Shown here: piece by piece, positions 1 through 5,339 of the stretch | Layout of the letters: each line of letters starts with the position of its first letter | Numbering within the stretch: the first letter of the stretch is position 1 | Origin: Bacteroidota bacterium | GTDB taxonomy: Bacteria > Bacteroidota > Bacteroidia > Chitinophagales > Chitinophagaceae | Direction of reading: 5' to 3' | Assembly: GCA_023426425.1 (NCBI GenBank) | Contig: JAFAAT010000142.1 | Span: 1 to 15,592 of the forward strand | Length of the DNA stretch: 15,592 nucleotides | The notes under the pieces: generated by a model | What the model saw: the letters and a program-made list of their open reading frames with translations, nothing else | What the model was told of the DNA's origin: nothing | The model's database searches: none | Translations under genes and position numbers: made by a program

Positions 1-339
1 TTTTGCGTTGTGATTATGATGGTGGTCATGCGAACGCTTCCAGATGCTCGGCGGCGTGATCATGTAAACGCCAAAGGCAGTGAAGATTACATTGGCGACC
101 TTTGACTTGTAAAGTATGGTGTGATGCTGAAAATCATGGAAGATGATGAAGAACCGGGAGAGCATCATGGCCGTAAATACACTGCAGAGTAACTTTCCCA
201 GGAGGCCGGGAGCGAGCATGGTACCTGCTATGGATGCGATCAGCAAAATAAGACTGGTGATAGTATGATACCAGCTTTTCCACTTTATCTCTTTGGCAAA
301 TGGTTTAGTTGCCAGAATCAATTCTTTTCCTTCACGCAT
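1..339 (-). CDS. Membrane fatty acid desaturase, 5' part only
   Basis: The first 113 codons of a minus-strand gene whose 3' end lies beyond the window edge. ATG at 339 is preceded in frame by a stop (TGA at 352-354), so this start is well supported. The protein has hydrophobic stretches at about residues 23-45 and 47-62, then the histidine boxes HDFQHH (HxxxHH, about residues 66-71) and HDHHHNHN (HxxHH, about residues 104-111). These boxes bind the di-iron centre in the membrane fatty acid desaturase/hydroxylase superfamily. From the family, the expected role is O2-dependent insertion of a double bond into acyl chains of membrane lipids, but the substrate and position cannot be read from this fragment. 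It could also be a sphingolipid or carotenoid-type member. It is divergent from the potassium uptake genes. Confidence 0.82.
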   Translation of the reverse strand, partial: MREGKELILATKPFAKEIKWKSWYHTITSLILLIASIAGTMLAPGLLGKLLCSVFTAMMLSRFFIIFHDFQHHTILYKSKVANVIFTAFGVYMITPPSIWKRSHDHHHNHNAK

Positions 340-371
340 GAATAACTGCTCTCATATTAGCAAAAGCGTCA

Positions 372-403
372 CAAAATTAATCAATGGAGACCATAATTTG
401 CAA
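372..403 (-). promoter_or_regulatory. Candidate Bacteroidota promoter for the desaturase
   Basis: On the minus strand the sequence reads TTG (401-403), 21 bases, then TAATTTTG (379-372), an exact match to the TAnnTTTG -7 element of Bacteroidota sigma factors. It lies 32 bases before the desaturase ATG. The call rests on consensus matching only. Confidence 0.5.
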
Positions 404-562
404 GCATTTACAACACCATAACTTATAGGTTAATTAACCGATGGGTAGTCCCGTTTTTAATTACCAGGGGGCTCTTTTTAAACGAACTTAGAATGATTTA
501 AATAGGAGAGCGAGGTCATCTGAAGCGGGAGTGTAAATGAAAAGTATCTGAATGCAGATAAT

Positions 563-570
563 TACCTTTG
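563..570 (+). promoter_or_regulatory. Candidate -7 element (TACCTTTG) for the potassium uptake operon
   Basis: An exact TAnnTTTG match 28 bases upstream of the channel-gene ATG. No clear TTG -33 element sits at the usual 19-21 base distance, so this is a -7-only call. Confidence 0.42.
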
Positions 571-598
571 GACTGAACTCAACGGTAAAGAAACCCGG

Positions 599-2383
599 AT
601 GGCCGAAAACTCTTTGAGGAATAGATTGTCATATCAGCTGAAACGGGCTCCCCTGCTCTTAAGTTTGATTTCGATCTTTCTAATCGTGTATGATTTTGGT
701 TTTGTGAACAGCCCGTTTGTTTCGTCAGTATTGCACAATATCTACCTTTTCCTGTTAATTACCATCGCCTCTACATATGTGCTCAGGTACATCTGGCAGC
801 CGCCAAAACAGGCAATGGGCGTCTGGGTTTTCGATTCTGTGCTTATTATTTCTCTCCTGATCTTGTTTATTGCCAACTCTTTCCTTTCAGGTTATATCAA
901 ATCCCATTGGTCGACCGTGGGATTCCTCACTTTGCCAGTCTGGAATTATCTGCTCCTGTTTCTCGTGTTCGTGAGGGAGTTCTCCAGAACGCGTTTGAAG
1001 ATCAGGAACAGGTATTTTAACCCCGCACTCCTATTTGTTTTGAGCTTTTGTTCCGTCATTTTTATCGGAACATTGTTGTTGCTATTACCGCGGGCGACGT
1101 ATTCTGGTATCAGTTTGCTGGATGCTTTTTTTACGTCGACGAGTGCGGTATGTGTCACAGGGCTGATGGTTGTAGACCTACCCTCAGTCTTTACCCCGCT
1201 GGGTCAGACGATTATCCTGGTGTTGATACAGGCCGGAGGACTGGGCATCATGACCTTCACCAGCTTTTTTGCCTATTTCTTTACCGATAGCTCTTCATTT
1301 CAGAATCAGCTTGTTCTCAGAGATCTTACTAACTCAGAAAAAATGGCTGAAGTGTTCCGTACGCTCAAGAAGATCGTCGCACTTACCTTTACTATAGAAG
1401 CGATAGGTGCTGTCCTTTTGTTCGTAAGCATAGATCCTGCAGTAATTACCGATTATGGTTCTCGGGTTTATTTCGCCGTCTTTCATTCTATCTCTGCTTT
1501 TTGTAATGCAGGAGTGTCTACTATGAGTCTGGGTCTCTATGATCCGCAGTTCAGGTATAATTACACGTTTCTGTTTATAGTTTCGCTGCTTTTCATAATC
1601 GGAGGGTTGGGATTTCCTATTGTGTTCAACTACATGCGATATCTTAAGTTCAGTATTAAGAATCGCCTGATAAAGTACAATCGTGCAAAGGGATTTGTTT
1701 ACCTGCCTGGTGTGATAAACCTGAATACCAGGATAGTAATAGTAACAACGGCTTTATTAGTGGTGATTGGCACCATCCTGATGTTCGTTTTTGAGTATGA
1801 CAATACCCTAAGGGAGCACGCCGGCCCCGGCAAAATTGTGACCGCATTCTTTACTGCTACAGCTCCAAGAACAGCGGGATTCAACAATGTGAACATCACT
1901 GAACTGCACTTTTCTACAATCATGATCGTGATATTCCTGATGTGGGTGGGAGGCTCGCCGGCTTCTACTGCGGGTGGTATTAAGACTAGTACACTTGCTC
2001 TGGCAACGTTGAATATAATAAGCATAGCCCGAGGTAAAAACCGCGTGGAGGTATTCAGGAGAGAAATAGCAGATTATTCGTTCCGCAGGGCGTTTGCCAT
2101 CATTGCGCTCTCGCTGATTGTAATCGGGTTTGCTGTGTTCCTTATAACCGCATTCGACAGTCACCTAAACCTGTTGGACATTGCATTTGAGTGTTTTGCT
2201 GCTTATAGTACTGCGGGCTTTAGTCTGGGTATAACGCCAAGCCTGAGCGCACCCAGTAAGCTGGTGGTAGTCGCAACAATGTTTATAGGCAGGGTGGGGA
2301 TGCTTACGCTTATGGTTGCGTTTATGAGAAAGGTGACAAACCTGAATTATAGATACCCAACTGAAGAAATTCTTATTAACTAG
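599..2383 (+). CDS. ktrB: Potassium uptake channel subunit, TrkH/KtrB family
   Basis: A 594-residue polytopic inner-membrane protein of the Trk/Ktr/HKT superfamily, which carries K+ into the cell. All four pore-loop repeats are visible, each with its filter glycine: SAVCVTGL (G188), SAFCNAGVS (G305), TAPRTAGFN (G427) and AAYSTAGFS (G540). The gating-region signature GGSPASTAGGIKTST is at 451-465. About 130 residues precede the first pore repeat, including several extra hydrophobic segments, so the protein is longer than the roughly 450 residues of classical KtrB. Such N-terminal extensions are seen in Bacteroidota members. The RCK-type partner gene follows after 54 bases on the same strand, which supports a two-component Ktr-like system. 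KtrB versus TrkH is a naming choice; the family assignment is secure. Confidence 0.93.
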   Translation: MAENSLRNRLSYQLKRAPLLLSLISIFLIVYDFGFVNSPFVSSVLHNIYLFLLITIASTYVLRYIWQPPKQAMGVWVFDSVLIISLLILFIANSFLSGYIKSHWSTVGFLTLPVWNYLLLFLVFVREFSRTRLKIRNRYFNPALLFVLSFCSVIFIGTLLLLLPRATYSGISLLDAFFTSTSAVCVTGLMVVDLPSVFTPLGQTIILVLIQAGGLGIMTFTSFFAYFFTDSSSFQNQLVLRDLTNSEKMAEVFRTLKKIVALTFTIEAIGAVLLFVSIDPAVITDYGSRVYFAVFHSISAFCNAGVSTMSLGLYDPQFRYNYTFLFIVSLLFIIGGLGFPIVFNYMRYLKFSIKNRLIKYNRAKGFVYLPGVINLNTRIVIVTTALLVVIGTILMFVFEYDNTLREHAGPGKIVTAFFTATAPRTAGFNNVNITELHFSTIMIVIFLMWVGGSPASTAGGIKTSTLALATLNIISIARGKNRVEVFRREIADYSFRRAFAIIALSLIVIGFAVFLITAFDSHLNLLDIAFECFAAYSTAGFSLGITPSLSAPSKLVVVATMFIGRVGMLTLMVAFMRKVTNLNYRYPTEEILIN

Positions 2384-2437
2384 CAGCAATGATAACAGGT
2401 CGACTGACGTCAATAGTTGCGGGAAAACATAATAAAC

Positions 2438-3124
2438 ATGAAATTCATAATTCTGGGACTGGGTAACTTCGGAGCTTCCCTGGCCACCATGCTTACCGAA
2501 AAAGGTCATGAAGTAATTGGTGTAGACATGACCATGAACAGGGTGGAAATGTTGAAAGACCAGATCACCCACACCGTCTGCATCGATGTCACGGATCCGA
2601 TTGCTATGAAGAATCTGCCCATCGCTGAAACAGATGTTGTAGTCATAGCACTGGGTGAAGACGCGGGTGCCAATATTATGTCCACTGCACTTCTGAAGCA
2701 GATGAATCCGAAAAGAATTATCTGCAGGGCAATATCTCCGCTCCACCTGACGATTCTGGAAGCCATGGGCATGGACGAGATCGTGCATCCGGAGGAGGAA
2801 GCAGCAGAAAGATTAGCCAACAGTCTCAACATGCAGGGCGTGGTGAATTCCTTTGTTTTGTCCGAAGCCTATAACATTGTGGAAGCGAGGGTGCCCGCGC
2901 ATTGTGCAAACAAAACCATTGAAGAGGTAGGCTTTAGGAGGAATTACAACATCGTGATTCTGGCAATAAAAAAGGTCAGGGAGGAACGCAACCTGCTGGG
3001 AGTTGTGCGCAAGGTATCGGAAGTGGAGGAAGTTGCCTCTACAAGCACTGTGCTTCAGGTCGGGGACATACTGGTACTTTATGGTAATGTAGATGATATT
3101 CAATCGTTTCTGAAATCGCGCTAG
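2438..3124 (+). CDS. ktrA: Potassium uptake regulatory subunit, TrkA/KtrA RCK protein
   Basis: A 228-residue cytosolic protein that gates the K+ channel encoded just upstream, by binding nucleotides. The N-terminal Rossmann fold starts with GLGNFG (residues 7-12) and ends its second strand with D30, which marks an NAD(H)/ATP-type RCK_N domain. Residues about 140-228 form the RCK_C (TrkA_C) domain, including the LQVGDILVLYG segment. The length fits KtrA (about 220 residues) rather than TrkA (about 450, with duplicated domains). I start it at ATG 2438, which begins directly with the first beta strand (MKFIILGLG). An in-frame TTG at 2417 would add seven unrelated residues and is unlikely. No promoter is obvious in the 54-base gap, so it is probably co-transcribed with the channel gene. 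Confidence 0.93.
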   Translation: MKFIILGLGNFGASLATMLTEKGHEVIGVDMTMNRVEMLKDQITHTVCIDVTDPIAMKNLPIAETDVVVIALGEDAGANIMSTALLKQMNPKRIICRAISPLHLTILEAMGMDEIVHPEEEAAERLANSLNMQGVVNSFVLSEAYNIVEARVPAHCANKTIEEVGFRRNYNIVILAIKKVREERNLLGVVRKVSEVEEVASTSTVLQVGDILVLYGNVDDIQSFLKSR

Positions 3125-3187
3125 GCAGAGGCCGAATTCACAATAATTTAAAGCGATCCCAGCCTGTTCGGGTAAAAGTTTTTCCTA

Positions 3188-3195
3188 TACCTTTA
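3188..3195 (+). promoter_or_regulatory. Possible -7 element (TACCTTTA) for the cold shock gene
   Basis: A seven-of-eight match to TAnnTTTG, 28 bases before the cold shock protein ATG, in an AT-rich leader. No convincing -33 box is visible. Confidence 0.3.
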
Positions 3196-3223
3196 CTATT
3201 ATTGATTCTTATTTTTTAATGCC

Positions 3224-3418
3224 ATGCAAGAAGGTACAGTAAAATTTTTCAATGAGACTAAAGGTTTTGGTTTCATTACGCCGTCAAACGGAGGCGCAGA
3301 TGTTTTTGTTCACGTATCCGGTCTCAGAGATGAGATCCGGGAAAAGGACAGAGTGTCTTACGAAGTTGAGAACGGTAAAAAAGGATTGAACGCAGTAAAC
3401 GTTAGAAAGGTTTCCTGA
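3224..3418 (+). CDS. Cold shock protein, CspA family
   Basis: A 64-residue single cold-shock domain (OB fold) that covers the whole protein. RNP1 is KGFGFI at residues 13-18 and RNP2 is VFVHVS at 27-32, preceded by the usual GTVKFFN strand. Family members bind single-stranded RNA/DNA and act as RNA chaperones that melt secondary structure, often but not always induced by cold. It ends three residues short of many CspA proteins, which is within the normal range. It is a monocistronic unit: about 100 bases separate it from the K+ uptake pair, and a strong terminator follows 20 bases after the stop. Whether this copy is cold-induced or constitutive cannot be told from the sequence. Confidence 0.95.
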   Translation: MQEGTVKFFNETKGFGFITPSNGGADVFVHVSGLRDEIREKDRVSYEVENGKKGLNAVNVRKVS

Positions 3419-3439
3419 TAACAACACTTTTTCAAAAGA

Positions 3440-3470
3440 AAAGCTGCTCTTGCTGAGCAGCTTTTTTTAT
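3440..3470 (+). terminator. Rho-independent terminator of the cold shock gene
   Basis: A perfect 10-base-pair stem (AAAGCTGCTC, 3440-3449, with GAGCAGCTTT, 3455-3464), a 5-base loop and a T run to 3468. Confidence 0.93.
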
Positions 3471-3480
3471 GCGAAAAAAC

Positions 3481-3514
3481 GTGAAAAATACCCCGGCAGT
3501 AGGGTGTTTTTCAC
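3481..3514. repeat. 13-bp inverted repeat (hairpin)
   Basis: GTGAAAAATACCC (3481-3493) pairs with GGGTGTTTTTCAC (3502-3514), with one T-G pair and an 8-base loop. There is no T run straight after it, so it is not a standard terminator on the plus strand. Read on the minus strand the stem also lacks a good U tract. It could be an RNA structural element or an operator. Confidence 0.7.
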
Positions 3515-3550
3515 ATTGTCTGATGGAGCCGGAATGAGGAACTTTGAATC

Positions 3551-3607
3551 ATGCAAATGGTTATAGACCCCAGCACTCAAATGGTGATAAACTCTAACGC
3601 TATTTAA
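3551..3607 (+). CDS. Candidate 18-residue mini-ORF with an internal 8-codon duplication
   Basis: ATG at 3551 opens an 18-codon frame reading M-QMVIDPST-QMVINSNA-I, that is, two copies of an 8-residue unit. At DNA level CAAATGG recurs exactly 24 bases apart (3554 and 3578), with matching flanks. A GAGGA stretch lies about ten bases upstream, although Bacteroidota rarely depend on such sites. An orphan terminator follows 33 bases after the stop. There is no homology I recognise and the frame is short enough to be chance; its only support is the repeat, the GAGGA and the terminator. Confidence 0.2.
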   Translation: MQMVIDPSTQMVINSNAI

Positions 3608-3639
3608 ACGAGCCATCCCCTTCTACCCCCTTGAAACAT

Positions 3640-3669
3640 CCGCCCAGCCTGATAGGTTGGGCGGTTTTT
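3640..3669 (+). terminator. Orphan Rho-independent terminator
   Basis: A 10-base-pair stem (CCGCCCAGCC, 3640-3649, with GGTTGGGCGG, 3655-3664; one G-T pair), a 5-base loop TGATA and then TTTTT. It is strongly oriented to the plus strand, yet no ordinary plus-strand gene lies between it and the previous terminator. Confidence 0.88.
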
Positions 3670-3844
3670 CGCTTTGGAGAAGCAAATGCAGGTATTAAGC
3701 AAAGGAGCTATAAAGCTAAGTTGCCCCTGGCTGATCCTTAGTTCGAATAGGCAATATGGGACGACGCTGACCTGGCGGACCAATGACGCCGGTGCTAAAG
3801 TAGATCTAGACGCCTGCAGATTGTAGCCTGTGACAGACTAGAAA
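3670..3844. other. Intergenic stretch with no recognised gene
   Basis: This is the remainder of the 475-base gap between the cold shock gene and E2. It has no ORF of useful length. It contains a small hairpin (CTGGCG/CGCCGG around 3771-3791) and a GTTCGAAT string near 3741 that looks like a tRNA T-loop. That string has no matching acceptor, D or anticodon arms, so I do not call a tRNA. Confidence 0.5.
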
Positions 3845-3877
3845 TAAAAACGCCGCTTCCTCGTAGGGAGCGGCGTT
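3845..3877 (-). terminator. Terminator of the E2 acyltransferase gene
   Basis: A 12-base-pair stem (3849-3860 with 3866-3877; one G-T pair) and a 5-base loop. On the minus strand it is followed by TTTTTATTTC. It begins 18 bases after the E2 stop codon. Confidence 0.92.
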
Positions 3878-3894
3878 CAATGTTAAGGAGGTAT

Positions 3895-5268
3895 TTAAAC
3901 ATCTCTGTTGATGTCGAAGGCTTCGAGCTCGTTAGCTACCGCTGTGAGGAAGCTTGCTCCTAGGGAACCGTCCACAATCCTGTGGTCATAGCTCAGTGAG
4001 AGGTACATCATGTGGCGTATGGCTATTACATCACCTGCTTCAGTTTCCATCACCATGGGGCGTTTCTTGATGCTACCCACTGCAAGTATCGCTACCTGTG
4101 GCTGGTTGATGATTGGAGTTCCCATCAGGCTCCCGAAAGTGCCAACATTGGTAAGGGTGAATGTACCACCCTGAGTGTCGTCTGCCTTTAGCTTGTTGTT
4201 ACGGGCAGCGTTTGCCATTCCATTAACATCCTTCGCGAGACCCAGCAGGTTTTTGGTATCTGCATTCCGGATCACAGGGACGATCAGGTTGCCGCTCGGT
4301 AACGCGGTGGCCATGCCTATATTGATGTCTTTTTTGACAATAATCTTGTCGCCGTCTACGCTACTGTTGATCATCGGGTACTTACGTATACAGTTGGCGA
4401 TCGCTTCTATAAAAATTGGGGTGAAAGTGATCTTCTCACCGTATTTCTTTTCAAAGGGTGTCTTAGCTTTTTCTCTCCAGCGCACAATGTTCGTGACATC
4501 GCATTCTGTGAAGCTGGTCACGTGAGGAGAAGTTGCCTTACTGCGTACCATATGGTCTGCAATGAGCTTTCTCATTCTGTCCATTTCTACAATCTCCACG
4601 TTGCCGCTATAGCTTTGTGCCGGAGCCGCCTGAGGAGCTGTGGCAGGAGCAGCTGGTGCTGCAGGTTGGGTATGCTGAACTGGTTGAGGTTGAGGTTGTG
4701 GCTGAGCAGCGACTTGAGGTGTAGCCTGGGCCGGTTGATGAGCGCCGTTTTGGCGATTGGCTACATAGTTCAGGATGTCCTTTTTAGTCACCCTGCCTTC
4801 GTTACCAGTCCCCGGTATTCGCTCGAGTTCCGACATGCTTATGCCTTCCTTGCCCGCTATATTAAGAACAAGAGGACTATAAAACCTGTTTTCCCCTGCT
4901 GATGTAGATGCTGCTGCAGGTGCAGGATTAAATTGCGCTGCCGGTGCGGGTGCAGGCTGTGGTTGTGGTTGTGGTGCCGGTGCTGCTGCAGGTGCAGCCG
5001 CCTGTGACGATACAGCGGCTCCTGCGCCATTGGTATCTACCCTGGCAATGACCGTTCCTACCGGAACAACATCATTCTCCTTAAAAAGTATCTCAGCAAC
5101 GGTCCCTTCTGCGGTGGATGGTACTTCACTGTCAACCTTATCAGTGGCAATTTCGAGCAGAGTCTCGTCCATTCTGATCTTATCACCCGGTTTCTTATGC
5201 CACTTCAATACGGTAGCCTCCATGATACTCTCACCCATTTTGGGCATTACTAAGTCTACTATTGCCAT
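3895..5268 (-). CDS. 2-oxo acid dehydrogenase E2 component (dihydrolipoamide acyltransferase)
   Basis: A 457-residue E2 core enzyme that passes the acyl group from lipoamide to CoA in a pyruvate, 2-oxoglutarate or branched-chain 2-oxo acid dehydrogenase complex. The order is: one lipoyl domain (1-80, lipoylated Lys44 in ATDKV), a Pro/Ala/Gln linker (about 84-125), the peripheral-subunit-binding domain (about 128-168), a second Pro/Ala/Gln linker, and the catalytic domain (about 228-457) with YDHRIVDG (His429, Asp433). The lipoyl sequence TDKVDSEVPS resembles Bacteroidota E2 proteins often placed in branched-chain complexes, but the substrate cannot be fixed from this gene alone. No E1 or E3 gene is nearby. 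I start at ATG 5268; the longer frame begins at a TTG that belongs to the -7 element at 5302-5309. The linkers come from repetitive DNA (GGTTGA and GGTTGT units). Confidence 0.93.
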   Translation of the reverse strand: MAIVDLVMPKMGESIMEATVLKWHKKPGDKIRMDETLLEIATDKVDSEVPSTAEGTVAEILFKENDVVPVGTVIARVDTNGAGAAVSSQAAAPAAAPAPQPQPQPAPAPAAQFNPAPAAASTSAGENRFYSPLVLNIAGKEGISMSELERIPGTGNEGRVTKKDILNYVANRQNGAHQPAQATPQVAAQPQPQPQPVQHTQPAAPAAPATAPQAAPAQSYSGNVEIVEMDRMRKLIADHMVRSKATSPHVTSFTECDVTNIVRWREKAKTPFEKKYGEKITFTPIFIEAIANCIRKYPMINSSVDGDKIIVKKDINIGMATALPSGNLIVPVIRNADTKNLLGLAKDVNGMANAARNNKLKADDTQGGTFTLTNVGTFGSLMGTPIINQPQVAILAVGSIKKRPMVMETEAGDVIAIRHMMYLSLSYDHRIVDGSLGASFLTAVANELEAFDINRDV

Positions 5269-5301
5269 ATAAGCTTCTGTTAGATATTTATTAAAGCGGT
5301 A

Positions 5302-5331
5302 CAAAAATAATCAAATGCCCCGCATCAGCAA
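5302..5331 (-). promoter_or_regulatory. Bacteroidota promoter of the E2 gene
   Basis: On the minus strand, TTG (5331-5329), 19 bases, then TATTTTTG (5309-5302). Both boxes and the spacing fit the consensus. It lies in the 71 bases between the lptD stop and the E2 ATG, so E2 need not depend on read-through from lptD, and its position rules out the longer E2 start. Confidence 0.68.
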
Positions 5332-5339
5332 TTAAGAAA

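Larger units (their letters stand above)
3476..3669 (+). ncRNA. Possible small RNA or riboregulated mini-gene (unassigned)
   Basis: Between two clear terminators lies about 190 bases without a normal gene. It holds a 13-base-pair hairpin at 3481-3514 (one G-U pair, 8-base loop), an 18-codon mini-ORF at 3551-3607, and a textbook terminator at 3640-3669 that no annotated plus-strand gene needs. The cold shock gene already has its own terminator at 3440-3470. A dedicated terminator implies that something is transcribed here. No TAnnTTTG promoter is convincing (GAACTTTG at 3539-3546 is seven of eight). I do not recognise a known RNA family such as tmRNA, 6S or RNase P RNA. This is an inference. 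Confidence 0.35.

Noticed and set aside
1808..2164. Long antisense ORFs inside the K+ channel gene and other genes
   Set aside because: They are shadows of well-identified genes, with no domain signal of their own.
2417..2437. A TTG start adding seven residues to the RCK subunit
   Set aside because: ATG 2438 begins right at the first Rossmann strand, as in the family.
3700..3770. A tRNA-like stretch with GTTCGAAT
   Set aside because: The T-stem is imperfect, and no acceptor, D or anticodon arm can be paired around it.
4680..4980. Repetitive DNA in the E2 gene as a separate repeat element
   Set aside because: It encodes the flexible Pro/Ala/Gln linkers that E2 proteins normally have.
5269..5304. 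A 12-residue N-terminal extension of E2
   Set aside because: Its TTG start is the end of the -7 element TATTTTTG; the lipoyl domain begins at ATG 5268.
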